The translations under genes and the position numbers were made by a program. The notes beneath the pieces were generated by a model that saw nothing but the letters and a program-made list of their open reading frames with translations, had not been told where the DNA came from and made no database searches. From Planctomycetota bacterium (GTDB taxonomy: Bacteria; Planctomycetota; UBA1135; GCA-002748355): a stretch of DNA of 39,539 bases. This document shows positions 1 through 7,585 of the stretch, piece after piece; the stretch's first letter is position 1, and the number at the start of each line of letters is the position of its first letter. The stretch is from positions 1 to 39,539 of the forward strand of contig NYZE01000116.1 of assembly GCA_002685965.1 (NCBI GenBank). Direction: 5' to 3'.

Positions 1-1
1 C

Positions 2-760
2 CCACCCCCTCCGGCCAGCCGGTGCATGGTCCGGATCCACCCTGTTGCGCTGCGGGTTCCAGTCGGCCTGCGTGTTGGCCTCGTGCGCGGCCCGGACAAC
101 ACGATCGAGGAAGCGCTGCGCTCGTTCGGGATCGATGTGCATCCCCTAGAGGAGCGGAGCCTCGCGCGCGCCTCGCTCGATGACTACGACACGATTCTCA
201 TCGGTAGTCGTGCGCTGCTGCGTCGCAAACACGACCTCGTTCCGCAGACCGACCGGTTCGTTTCGTACGCGCGTGGCGGCAAGCACCTCGTCGTCCTCTA
301 TCACAAGGCACAGGAGTTTAACCGCGATGCCACGAGCGTGCGCTTGGCGCCCTTCCCGATCGAGCTCGGTCGTGAACGCGTCACGCGCGAGGACGCTCCG
401 ATCGAAGTTCTCGAGCCGCGTCATCACGTCATGAGCGCACCAAATCACATCGGTCCCGGCGATTGGGACGGTTGGGTGCAGGAACGCGGCCTCTACTTCC
501 CGGCGAAGTACGACTCGCGCTACAGCGAGCTCCTCTCGATTCAGGAGCTACCAATGGAAGAGCTTGCCGCGGTCGAAGCGACCCCCCGCATGCTGCGGTT
601 TGCGCCGCAACGCGGCGCCCTCCTGGCGGCGCGCTGTGGCCGAGGTTCGTACGTCTACTGCGCACTCGTCATCCACAGGCAGCTGCGCGCCTTCCACGCC
701 GGAGCCGCCCGCCTCCTGGTCAACATGGTGACACCGCCGGACTGGAGAGTGTTTCGCTAG
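2..760 (+). CDS. PIG-L deacetylase-type protein, C-terminal part (5' cut by window edge)
   Basis: The reading frame is open to the left edge, so the gene begins outside the window; the first internal ATG is at 26 and is probably not the start. The visible part matches the C-terminal region attached to many PIG-L family (GlcNAc-PI/LmbE-type) deacetylases: a Rossmann-like segment beginning LRVGLVRGPDNTIEEALRSF, a YDTILIGSRALLRR strand, a GGKHLVVLYHKAQEFN segment, and near the end the signature GPGDWDGWVQERGLYF followed by a GRGSYVYCALVIHRQL strand. This region resembles a ThuA/glutamine-amidotransferase-like fold. The catalytic zinc-binding deacetylase domain would lie upstream and cannot be seen. 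Family assignment rests on these motifs; the substrate is unknown. A candidate terminator follows the stop codon. Confidence 0.75.
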   Translation, partial: PPPPASRCMVRIHPVALRVPVGLRVGLVRGPDNTIEEALRSFGIDVHPLEERSLARASLDDYDTILIGSRALLRRKHDLVPQTDRFVSYARGGKHLVVLYHKAQEFNRDATSVRLAPFPIELGRERVTREDAPIEVLEPRHHVMSAPNHIGPGDWDGWVQERGLYFPAKYDSRYSELLSIQELPMEELAAVEATPRMLRFAPQRGALLAARCGRGSYVYCALVIHRQLRAFHAGAARLLVNMVTPPDWRVFR

Positions 761-803
761 GCGAGAGCAAGGCTCATGCCCGTGGGGCAAGAGGTTGATC
801 CCT

Positions 804-828
804 CCTCGGCGGGCCGAATTTTCTTCTT
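804..828 (+). terminator. Candidate intrinsic terminator
   Basis: A short stem (TCGG at 806-809 pairing with CCGA at 814-817, loop CGGG) is followed directly by the T-rich run ATTTTCTTCTT. A second hairpin lies just upstream at 773-793: TGCCC/GGGCA with a GTG loop, extended by CTC/GAG across one mismatch. Together they probably end the transcript of the PIG-L-type gene. The main stem is short, so this is moderate evidence only. Confidence 0.45.
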
Positions 829-907
829 ACAAAGGGGGGACAGAGTCGACCAACAGGTCGGACGCCGCTGGAGTAGATAAGTGTCTATCCGTGGAGCCCA
901 GAGGACC

Positions 908-2536
908 ATGAGACCAATGTCGATCACTGGAATCGCCTGTTCGCTGACTGCCTTGCTCTCGCTGAGCGGCGCTGTGCAGGCCGGACACGACGGAGCTGAC
1001 GTGCTGGCGCCGTTGCCTGCCGACCGTTTTACCCAGGCGGATGCGCGGCACTTGCTACTACGCGCCGGTTTTGGCGGCAGCATCGAGGAAGTGCAGCGGC
1101 TGCACCGCTTGGGGCTCGATGGAATGGTGTCGTGGCTCGTCGACTATGAAGGGCGGCCCGACGTCGTCGGTGGACTCGTCCTCGAACCCGGAGAGCGAAT
1201 CGACCGTAACAAGCTACGACGCATGGAAGAAGCGGAGCGTCGGCGCGTGCGCCAGCGCATGCGTCGAGCCGACGCGCTTCTCTTCCAGCACGTCCGCCGT
1301 TGGTGGATGGACCGGATGCTGACAACGCGCCGGCCGCTCGAAGAGAAGATGACGCTGTTCTGGCACGGGCACTTCACAACCTCGTACCGCGACGTGCGTA
1401 GGAGCCATTTGATGCTGCAGCAGAACGAGCTGCTGCGCTTTCACGCGACGGGCAACTTCGGCGAGCTCTTGCATCAGATCTCGACCGACCCGGCCATGTT
1501 GCGCTACCTGAACAACAACCAGAACCGCAAGGGACGGCCGAACGAGAACTTTGCCCGTGAAGTCATGGAGTTGTTCAGCCTCGGCGTCGGCAACTATGAC
1601 GAGACGGACATCAAGCAGGCGGCGCGTGCATTCACGGGATGGACCCTCAAAAACGGGCAGTTCACCTTCAATCGTCGCCAGCACGACACGGGTCGCAAGA
1701 CGATCTTCGGTAAGTCCGGCAACTTCGGAGGCCACGATGTGTGCGACATGCTGTTGCAGCACGCTGCCTGCGCCCCGCATGTCGCGGGCAAGATCTTTGC
1801 CTGGTTCGCGTACGACGACGTCGAGCCAGAGCTGCGCGAAGAACTCGGCCGCGTGCTCGCCTCGCACCGCTATGAGCTGAAGCCGCTGCTGCGCCGGATC
1901 TTCAAGAGTGAGGCGTTCTACTCGAAGAAGGCCAAGGGCTCGAAGATCAAGAGTCCAGTCGAGTTGCTGGTGTCCACCGTGCGGATGCTCGGCATGAATC
2001 CGCCTCCCGCAGAGCTCCTGCTGTTCGGCGCACAGCGCCTCGGCCAGACGGTCATGTCACCGCCCAACGTCAAGGGATGGGAGGGCGGCCTAGCCTGGAT
2101 CACGACTGCCAACCTGCTCGAGCGCGACAACCTGTGCGGTTTGATGCTGCGCGCGGGACAACTGGTCGCTCGTGGTAATCAGCCTGACGCGATGCGCGAG
2201 GGTTCGGCGAGGAGGAAGGGCGGGCAGCAGCGGGGCAACTCGCGACGGCGTGTGTCGGAAGCGCAGCTCGCCCGCTGGGATTCAGGCCTCAGTGCCTGTG
2301 CGATGGCGCAGGTCACCGGGGCGAGCGATGCGACTTCGTTGGTCGACGCGCTGTGCGGTCGTCTGCTGGTCGTAGGGCTCCGCGCCAAGACCCGTGCTCA
2401 GCTCGTTGCTTTCGTTACCGGGGCAGACGGTTCACGGCGGCTGGACCTCAAGAAACTGCGTGGACGTGCCGCCGAGGCGAAGTTGCGCAAGCTTCTACAC
2501 CTGATCATGAGTACCCCGGAATACCAGGTTTGCTGA
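908..2536 (+). CDS. DUF1800 family secreted protein
   Basis: A protein of about 542 residues. The ATG at 908 is preferred over the in-frame GTG at 881 because AGAGGA lies just before it and the product then opens with a compact signal peptide (MRPMSITGIACS... ending AVQA). Family marks are the N-terminal DARHLLLRAGFG, the aromatic motif MTLFWHGHFTTS, and the signature NENFAREVMELFSLG with AARAFTGWTL. DUF1800 proteins are usually encoded beside a DUF1501 protein, as here: that gene starts 10 bases after this stop behind a strong ribosome site. The biochemical role of the pair is not established; both appear exported and probably act together at the cell surface or periplasm. The C-terminal part (about residue 420 on) has a basic, low-complexity stretch. 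Confidence 0.88.
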   Translation: MRPMSITGIACSLTALLSLSGAVQAGHDGADVLAPLPADRFTQADARHLLLRAGFGGSIEEVQRLHRLGLDGMVSWLVDYEGRPDVVGGLVLEPGERIDRNKLRRMEEAERRRVRQRMRRADALLFQHVRRWWMDRMLTTRRPLEEKMTLFWHGHFTTSYRDVRRSHLMLQQNELLRFHATGNFGELLHQISTDPAMLRYLNNNQNRKGRPNENFAREVMELFSLGVGNYDETDIKQAARAFTGWTLKNGQFTFNRRQHDTGRKTIFGKSGNFGGHDVCDMLLQHAACAPHVAGKIFAWFAYDDVEPELREELGRVLASHRYELKPLLRRIFKSEAFYSKKAKGSKIKSPVELLVSTVRMLGMNPPPAELLLFGAQRLGQTVMSPPNVKGWEGGLAWITTANLLERDNLCGLMLRAGQLVARGNQPDAMREGSARRKGGQQRGNSRRRVSEAQLARWDSGLSACAMAQVTGASDATSLVDALCGRLLVVGLRAKTRAQLVAFVTGADGSRRLDLKKLRGRAAEAKLRKLLHLIMSTPEYQVC

Positions 2537-2546
2537 GGAGGTTTCG

Positions 2547-3779
2547 ATGACGTTTGGAATCAACAGTAGGTCAGAGCAATCGCGCCGGACCTTCCTTGGA
2601 AGGTCCGCAGCGATTGCCGGTGGTTGGGCGCTGCATTCGATGCAGACCCAGAACTCACTCTTCGGCCTCGGCAATGCCGGTGCGGACGACCGCGTGCTCG
2701 TCGTGCTGCAGCTCTCGGGCGGCAACGATGGTCTGAACACGGTCGTTCCGTATGAGGACGCGGAGTATCGGCGTGCGCGGGGCCGCCTTGCTCTGGCGGC
2801 CAAGGACCTGCACCAGATCGGGCAGGCGCGTGGGTTGCATCCGAGTCTCAAGGGCGCCGCCCAGCTGTTCAAAGACCACAAGCTGGCGATCATCGAAGGC
2901 TGTGGCTACCCGAATCCAAACCGCTCGCACTTCAAGTCCATGGATATCTGGCACGCCGCTGATCCGACCGGGCGCGACCTGCGCTACGGGTGGTTGGGGC
3001 GCGCCATGGACCTGGTCAGTCGAGAGAAAACGGAACCGAGTCTCGCGATCAATATTTCGGCGAGTTCGCCCGTGGCACTCAACGGTGTCAACTACAAGCC
3101 GATCGCGTTCAAAGACCCCAATGCTTACCGCTATACCGCTGCAAAGGACGTGACCGAGACGTTCGAACGCATGTCCGGTGAGGATGCCGCCGACAATCCG
3201 TTGCTGGCGCGTTTGCGTCGCACGGCGGATGATGCGGTCCAGACCTCACGCGAGATCCGCAGCAAGGCGATGAGTTACCGGCCAATCGCGCGCTATCCGC
3301 GCAGTTCGTTGGCCAACTCGTTGCGCACCGTCGCTGGCTTGATCAAGGGCGGCCTGCCGACACGCGTCTACTACACCTATCACGGCGGCTTCGACACACA
3401 CGCCAACCAGGCTGGTCGCCACGTCAACCTGCTGAATCAACTCGACGGCGCGATCGTCGCGTTCCAGAAGGACCTTGAGCAACAGGGCCTCGCCGACCGG
3501 GTCGTGTTGATGGCGTTCAGCGAGTTCGGCCGACGCGTTCGCATCAACGGTTCCGGTGGTACCGACCATGGCGTCGCCGGTCCGATGTTCGTCATGGGTT
3601 CGCGCGTCAAGGGTGGGCTACACGGGGAGCACCCGAGTTTGACTGACCTGAACCGCGGTGACCTCAAACACACGACGGATTTCCGAAGCGTTTACGCGAC
3701 GCTCCTGGATCGCTGGCTGACCATCGATTCGAAGCGAGTGCTCGGCAGTGACTTCCAGAAGCTGGGGTTCTTGGCCTGA
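2547..3779 (+). CDS. DUF1501 family Tat-exported protein
   Basis: A 410-residue protein with a twin-arginine signal (SRRTFLGRSAAIAGG, about residues 12-26), so it is probably folded before export. A GAGGAGG ribosome site sits 5-6 bases before the ATG. Family marks are VVLQLSGGNDGLNTVVPY near residue 60, a GGFDTHANQ motif in the middle, and FSEFGRRVRINGSGGTDHG with a following GVAGPMFVMG. DUF1501 belongs to the alkaline-phosphatase/sulfatase-like superfamily; the His/Asp motifs fit metal binding, but the substrate is unknown. It follows the DUF1800 gene by 10 bases and is almost certainly co-transcribed with it. It ends opposite a convergent gene, with a candidate two-way terminator between. 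Confidence 0.9.
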   Translation: MTFGINSRSEQSRRTFLGRSAAIAGGWALHSMQTQNSLFGLGNAGADDRVLVVLQLSGGNDGLNTVVPYEDAEYRRARGRLALAAKDLHQIGQARGLHPSLKGAAQLFKDHKLAIIEGCGYPNPNRSHFKSMDIWHAADPTGRDLRYGWLGRAMDLVSREKTEPSLAINISASSPVALNGVNYKPIAFKDPNAYRYTAAKDVTETFERMSGEDAADNPLLARLRRTADDAVQTSREIRSKAMSYRPIARYPRSSLANSLRTVAGLIKGGLPTRVYYTYHGGFDTHANQAGRHVNLLNQLDGAIVAFQKDLEQQGLADRVVLMAFSEFGRRVRINGSGGTDHGVAGPMFVMGSRVKGGLHGEHPSLTDLNRGDLKHTTDFRSVYATLLDRWLTIDSKRVLGSDFQKLGFLA

Positions 3780-3783
3780 TCGC

Positions 3784-3819
3784 CTGACCGAAGAGACTCA
3801 GACAGTCCCGGACGGTCAG
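3784..3819. terminator. Candidate bidirectional terminator hairpin
   Basis: CTGACCG at 3784-3790 pairs with CGGTCAG at 3813-3819, with an inner GACT/AGTC stem (3795-3798 with 3804-3807). It lies between convergent genes and overlaps the stop codon of the minus-strand gene. No long T-tract follows, so termination is inferred from position and symmetry. Confidence 0.4.
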
Positions 3820-4244
3820 TTCACGAACGGGAACCCCATCTTCTCCATGCCGACCAGGTTGACCGCGACCTTCATCTGCTGCAGCGCTCCGTCGCGGCGG
3901 TAGAAGGTGATGCTGTCGACGCGTTGCAGCACGTAGTCGCCCTGGTGGTAGAAGAGTTCCAGCCAATGGGCTTCGCCCGTGGTTGAGCGCACGAGCTGGA
4001 TCCGCGCAACGTCACCTGCCGGAACGTGGACCGAACTCTTGCCTCCCGTCGGCGTGTAACGGAGGCTCGCGAAGTGTACGGTGGCTTTGACCTCGTTTGT
4101 CGAGCGTTGGCCTGGGGTTGCCTGGGCGCGCAGAACGTCCGGTAGCACGGCCACCAGCAGGAGTCCTGCCAAGGAGATTGCCAAGAGCCAGCCACCGCGA
4201 CCTTGAAGTCGGGGGATGGGAGAGCCTACGGGTTGCGAGTTCAT
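3816..4244 (-). CDS. Small secreted protein of unknown function
   Basis: About 142 residues. The frame stays open further upstream, but the ATG at 4244 is chosen because it gives an export signal (hydrophobic stretch LLAISLAGLLLVAVLPDVL, cleavage likely after LRA before Q) and has GAGAGA before it. The mature part is about 100 residues of alternating hydrophobic and polar strands (KATVHFASLRYTP, DVARIQLVRSTTGEAHWLEL, DSITFYRRDGALQQMKVAVN), which suggests a small beta-rich domain. I do not recognise the family. Its start codon lies only 18 bases from the divergent protease gene, so the two may share regulation. Confidence 0.6.
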   Translation of the reverse strand: MNSQPVGSPIPRLQGRGGWLLAISLAGLLLVAVLPDVLRAQATPGQRSTNEVKATVHFASLRYTPTGGKSSVHVPAGDVARIQLVRSTTGEAHWLELFYHQGDYVLQRVDSITFYRRDGALQQMKVAVNLVGMEKMGFPFVN

Positions 4245-4262
4245 GCTTTTTCTCTCAAGAGA
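4245..4262. promoter_or_regulatory. Very short divergent start region
   Basis: Only 18 bases separate the minus-strand ATG (4244) from the plus-strand ATG (4263). They contain an inverted repeat TCTC-AA-GAGA (4253-4262). On the minus strand this supplies GAGAGA as a ribosome site; on the plus strand GAGA abuts the ATG and is too close for normal spacing. The promoters of both genes must therefore lie inside the opposing coding sequence. Confidence 0.45.
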
Positions 4263-5240
4263 ATGACGAGTGTTCGACGGCGCGCCGTCGAACGCCTTCC
4301 CGGAGAGGCTATCGTTCTGCGCTGTTTTCTGCCCGTTCCTCTGTTGCTGGCCCTGTGCGCCCTGTCCCCTGGGCAGGACACTCGCGTCCATGTGGTCGCG
4401 TCGCACCTGAGTGAAGCCAGCCGAAACGCCATCGGGCGCGCTGCCACACGGGCGCTGGAGACCGCCGAGGCGTGCCTCGCCCACGGGGTCGAGAAACGGG
4501 TGACAGTGACGGTCGTGCGTCGGGTCGACGACCTACCCGACCGGGTTCGGTCAGCCTTCCGCTCCTGGACCGTGGCGATTGCGGTGACGCACAAGCACCA
4601 GGTCTTCGTCGCTACCGAGCGTCTGACCTCGGACCCACCCAGCAACCTCGAGACGACGCTCAGCCACGAACTCGTGCACACGGTGCTCGGTGACCTCGAA
4701 CTCGAACTCTCTGCCGGTAAGCGACGGCTGCCGCGCTGGCTGCACGAGGGGCTTGCCCAGGACATTGCCGGGGAGATGCTCTTTGGCGCCAACGACCGGA
4801 TGGTCTTGTTCCGCGTGCGCACGGGCCGGCTCGTGCCATGGTCGGCCCTCGAGGACAGTTGGCCGGATGACGCCAACGAGTCGCGGGCTGCCTACGCGCA
4901 GAGCGCGTCGTTTGTCGGCTACCTGCGTGGTCGGCTCGGGATGAAGACGATCATTGGGACCGCGCGCGCCTATCTTCGTGGTGAGGCGAGGAATCTCGAC
5001 GAGGCGCTGCACCAGGTGACCTGGGGCGACTCGTACACCTACCGGGCCGGCCAGTGGTCGCAGGACATTCAGGGGGCCACCTTGGTGCGTCTGCTCCGTG
5101 ACAACTGCTTCAGCATCCTGATCGTGTTGGCGATTCCGTTGTTTGCGGTCGTAATGTACAAGCGATGGAAGAGTGAACGGGCGGCGGCGGCGCGGCTCGA
5201 TGCCTGGGAACTACAGCAGCGAGACGTCGACGAAACGTGA
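4263..5240 (+). CDS. Peptidase MA-like membrane-anchored zinc protease
   Basis: About 325 residues. The ATG at 4263 leaves a signal or anchor segment (CFLPVPLLLALCALSPGQ) near the N-terminus; an earlier in-frame TTG at 4203 would bury it. The zinc-protease motif HELVH (His135, Glu136, His139) is followed by WLHEGLAQ, where Glu162 is the likely third zinc ligand: the gluzincin layout of the peptidase MA group. A C-terminal membrane span (CFSILIVLAIPLFAVVMYKRW) then a short charged tail implies an outward-facing catalytic domain anchored at the C-terminus. The stop codon overlaps the start of the DUF374 acyltransferase gene (GTGA). The substrate is unknown; the active-site residues look complete. 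Confidence 0.72.
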   Translation: MTSVRRRAVERLPGEAIVLRCFLPVPLLLALCALSPGQDTRVHVVASHLSEASRNAIGRAATRALETAEACLAHGVEKRVTVTVVRRVDDLPDRVRSAFRSWTVAIAVTHKHQVFVATERLTSDPPSNLETTLSHELVHTVLGDLELELSAGKRRLPRWLHEGLAQDIAGEMLFGANDRMVLFRVRTGRLVPWSALEDSWPDDANESRAAYAQSASFVGYLRGRLGMKTIIGTARAYLRGEARNLDEALHQVTWGDSYTYRAGQWSQDIQGATLVRLLRDNCFSILIVLAIPLFAVVMYKRWKSERAAAARLDAWELQQRDVDET

Positions 5241-5884
5241 CCAGCGTCAGGAAGGCCCGCATCATCGCGACGCTCGGCGGTCCAGCACTGCGACTCTTGG
5301 CTCACACGTGGCGTGTCACGTTCGAAGGCGAAGAGCACGAGACCAAGTGCCGTGATGCGGGGACGCCCTACCTTTGGGCGTTCCGTCACGGTCGGTTGCT
5401 GCTGGCAGCGTGGGCTTGCCGCGGTCGGGGCATCGGCGTCATGGTCAGCCAGCACGGCGACGGGGAGATCATCGCGCAACTAGCCGCGAAGCTCGGCTAC
5501 GAGACCTACCGCGGATCGACGACCCGCGGCGGTAATCAGGCCTTGCGCGAGATGAGTCGCGTGCCCGGCTCGCAACCGTTGGCGATCACGCCGGACGGAC
5601 CGCGCGGTCCGGATGGCAGCGTGCAACCCGGTGTCGTGCTGCTGGCGCAGGCGACCGAGCGCGTCGTGATACCCGCTGGTCTCGCGGCCGTGCCCGCCTG
5701 GCGTGCCCGGTCCTGGGACCGCCTCGTCGTGCCAAAACCGTTCGCCCGGATCCGCGTCGTCTACCGCGAGCCGATCCGAGTTCCAGCAGAGCTCGATCGG
5801 GCGGGGCGCGAGCAGTGGGCGGAACGCATCCGTGCCGAGATGGAAGAAGCAGAGCGGATCGCGTGGGAGCGTTTGCGGCGGTAG
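5237..5884 (+). CDS. DUF374 lysophospholipid acyltransferase family protein
   Basis: A 215-residue protein starting with GTG inside the GTGA overlap with the upstream protease gene. It carries the DUF374 motif series: YLWAFRHGRLLL with the His, VSQHGDGEIIAQLAAKLGY, RGSTTRGGNQAL, and ITPDGPRGPDGSVQPGVVLLA. This family is related to acyltransferases of lipid A/LPS or phospholipid assembly and would act on the inner face of the cytoplasmic membrane. It has no clear membrane span apart from a weakly hydrophobic N-terminus. The acyl acceptor cannot be told from sequence; a role in outer-membrane lipid synthesis is an inference. A perfect 6-bp hairpin follows the stop. Confidence 0.83.
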   Translation: MTSVRKARIIATLGGPALRLLAHTWRVTFEGEEHETKCRDAGTPYLWAFRHGRLLLAAWACRGRGIGVMVSQHGDGEIIAQLAAKLGYETYRGSTTRGGNQALREMSRVPGSQPLAITPDGPRGPDGSVQPGVVLLAQATERVVIPAGLAAVPAWRARSWDRLVVPKPFARIRVVYREPIRVPAELDRAGREQWAERIRAEMEEAERIAWERLRR

Positions 5885-5896
5885 TTCGAACAGACC

Positions 5897-5912
5897 TGGG
5901 ACTTCTGTCCCA
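5897..5912 (+). terminator. Candidate terminator hairpin
   Basis: TGGGAC (5897-5902) pairs perfectly with GTCCCA (5907-5912) around a TTCT loop, 12 bases after the DUF374 stop and before the lipoprotein gene. There is no T-run, so this may be a transcript-end or processing structure instead of a strict intrinsic terminator. Confidence 0.35.
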
Positions 5913-5944
5913 CATTCGGACACGCCCCACTAGGATCCCCTGTC

Positions 5945-6238
5945 GTGAAGGCGCTTCGATCCATTCTCCTCCTCGTTCTCGTCTGCTTCACGCCGTCCTG
6001 TTACAGCCTGACTCACACCGTTGGTGGCGGGCCGACCGGGGTGGAAGTTGTCACTGCGCGCCAGTGGTACTGGCTGTGGGGGCTGGCACGCTTCGGTCCA
6101 CGCATCGACTCCGAGAGTGTTGCCGGCAATGCGACGAGCTACCGCGTGACGACAGAATGGTCGTTCACCGACATCCTGCTCAATGTGGTTACGGGCGCCG
6201 TCTCAGTGGTGTCGCAAACGGTCACTGTCGAGAAGTAG
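5945..6238 (+). CDS. Bor-like small lipoprotein
   Basis: A 97-residue protein starting with GTG; AGGA lies about 8 bases upstream. The N-terminus is a lipoprotein signal: a hydrophobic run SILLLVLVCF followed by the lipobox-like TPSC, with the Cys near residue 19 as the lipidation site. The rest resembles the Bor/Iss lipoprotein family: a GPTGVEVVTARQWYWLWGLA segment, then a C-terminal SYRVTTEWSFTDILLNVVTG ending in QTVTVEK, which matches the Bor pattern of an FxDxL strand followed by a TVTV end. Bor homologues in enterobacteria are surface lipoproteins linked to serum resistance; in this organism the role is unknown. The MBL-hydrolase pseudogene begins 2 bases after its stop. Confidence 0.62.
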   Translation: MKALRSILLLVLVCFTPSCYSLTHTVGGGPTGVEVVTARQWYWLWGLARFGPRIDSESVAGNATSYRVTTEWSFTDILLNVVTGAVSVVSQTVTVEK

Positions 6239-6239
6239 G

Positions 6240-6580
6240 GTGGAGGGTTCGATTCGCTTCTTCGGCGCCGCCCGCAATGTGACGGGCAGCCGTCATCTGA
6301 TCGAATGGGAAGGCGAGCAGTTGCTACTCGAGTTCGGGTCTTCGGCAAGGACTATCGCGTTCGGTACAAGGTGCGGGTCATGAGCGGGCTGTCGGCGCAC
6401 GGCGATTGGCGTGAGATGCGCCAGAACCTCGAGCACCTTGCGCCGACCACGCGAGCGACATGCCTGGTGCACGGTGACGAGGACGCGGCCACGTCGATGC
6501 AGGGCAAGCTTGAGGAGGTCGGCTTCTCGGGTGTCACGGTGCCCGTCGAAGGGAAGCGCTATCCTCTGACTCTTGCATGA
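6240..6580 (+). pseudogene. MBL-fold/beta-CASP RNA-processing hydrolase, internally deleted
   Basis: From GTG 6240 the frame reads VEGSIRFFGAARNVTGSRHL, the characteristic start of MBL-fold RNA-specificity hydrolases (YSH1-like exonucleases, which normally continue LLLDCGLFQG). After about 32 codons homology jumps to a second frame, offset by +2, which reads RVFGKDYRVRYKVRVMSGLS then AHGDWREM and CLVHGDED: the C-terminal end of the same family, with the motif-C SAH histidine. The metal-binding HxHxDH core and the beta-CASP domain are missing, roughly 330 residues compared with usual family length. The junction lies near 6326-6340. In the first frame translation stops at 6383; the second frame ends at 6580, overlapping the dapF start by ATGA. 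A small functional protein is unlikely. An assembly collapse is the main alternative to a true deletion. Confidence 0.82.
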
Positions 6581-7458
6581 GACACTCCCCAGAGAACGGC
6601 ACGGCGATTCCCTTTTGGAAGATGGAGGGGTGTGGCAACGACTATCTCTACGTCGAGCTCACCACGCTGGCGCCGGAGCTGGGGCGGTGGGTCGAGCAGA
6701 ACGCCGCGGCACTCGCGCCAGATATGACCGATCGCAACTTCGGGGTCGGCGGCGACGGACTCGTGCTACTGGCCAAGGACCCGACGGCCGATGTCCGCAT
6801 GGTCATGTACAACGCGGATGGGTCACGCGGTGCTACGTGCGGCAACGCGCTGCGCTGCATCGCAATGCACATGGGACGCGACCGCGTCACGATCGCGACC
6901 GACAGCGGTCAGGTCGTTGCGAGACTGGTCGGGGAGCTGGCCGAGGTGGAGATGGGCGCACCGATCTTTGAAGCGGCAGCGATCCCATTCGTTCCCGCCG
7001 TGGCCGACGTTCGCGGCGGTGGTGGCGACACACCCTGGCGCATTGGTATGACCCTGGAGGGAGTGCAAGAGGGCTACGTCCTATCGATGGGCAACCCGCA
7101 CTGCATCGCGTTCGTGGACGACGATCCGCAGACGATCGATCTCCCGGCACTGGCCCGGCCGCTCCAGGCGGCGCCCTTCTTCCCGGACAGCTGCAACGTC
7201 GAGATCGTGCGAGCAGTAGACGGCTTGCTCGAACAGCGCACCTACGAGCGGGGCACCGGCGAGACGCTCGCCTGCGGTTCGGGAGCGTGCGCCGTCGCGG
7301 TCGCCGCGGTGCACAGCGGGCTACGCCCACACGGCACGCCCATCCAGATTCGGCTGGCGGGTGGCTCATTGACGATCACTTACCGGACAGACGGCAGCCT
7401 AGTCATGCGTGGGCCCGCACGCAGAGTCTTCGAGGGTAGCTACCGCGCACGCCGGTAG
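6577..7458 (+). CDS. dapF: Diaminopimelate epimerase
   Basis: A 293-residue cytoplasmic, PLP-independent epimerase that interconverts LL- and meso-diaminopimelate, the last steps toward lysine and the cross-linking residue of peptidoglycan. The two catalytic cysteines are in place: Cys88 in ATCGNALRC and Cys233 in ETLACGSGACAVAVAAV. Other family motifs are FWKMEGCGNDYLYV (the usual KMHGxGND box), NFGVGGDGLV and MGNPHCIAFVDD. Length is normal, with a small Gly-rich insert near residues 145-151. The start codon overlaps the stop of the broken MBL-hydrolase gene, so its translation was probably coupled to that gene; the coupling frame is now entered only past a frame break. A hairpin after the stop may end the transcript. 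Confidence 0.95.
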   Translation: MRHSPENGTAIPFWKMEGCGNDYLYVELTTLAPELGRWVEQNAAALAPDMTDRNFGVGGDGLVLLAKDPTADVRMVMYNADGSRGATCGNALRCIAMHMGRDRVTIATDSGQVVARLVGELAEVEMGAPIFEAAAIPFVPAVADVRGGGGDTPWRIGMTLEGVQEGYVLSMGNPHCIAFVDDDPQTIDLPALARPLQAAPFFPDSCNVEIVRAVDGLLEQRTYERGTGETLACGSGACAVAVAAVHSGLRPHGTPIQIRLAGGSLTITYRTDGSLVMRGPARRVFEGSYRARR

Positions 7459-7468
7459 TCTCGCCCGG

Positions 7469-7499
7469 CTCTCGGGGCGTGCCGATGGAGGCACGAGAG
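7469..7499 (+). terminator. Candidate terminator hairpin after dapF
   Basis: CGTGCC (7478-7483) pairs with GGCACG (7490-7495) around GATGGA, extended by CTCT (7469-7472) with AGAG (7496-7499) across a one-sided bulge. It lies just after the dapF stop in a 127-base gap. No T-run follows. Confidence 0.4.
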
Positions 7500-7585
7500 T
7501 CGCTGAGCCAGTGTCGGGCGGGACCGCCGGGCGGAGTGTATGATCCGTAGCCCCCTTGCCTGCGGAACTTCGATAGCGAGGAGAG

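Noticed and set aside
6246-6262. GGTTCGATTC resembling a tRNA T-loop
   Set aside because: It lies in the N-terminal coding part of the MBL-hydrolase remnant and has no acceptor or anticodon stem around it.
7538-7545. TATGAT as a -10 promoter element before the TPR gene
   Set aside because: No acceptable -35 element at 16-18 bases upstream and no extended -10 TGn; a chance match is likely.
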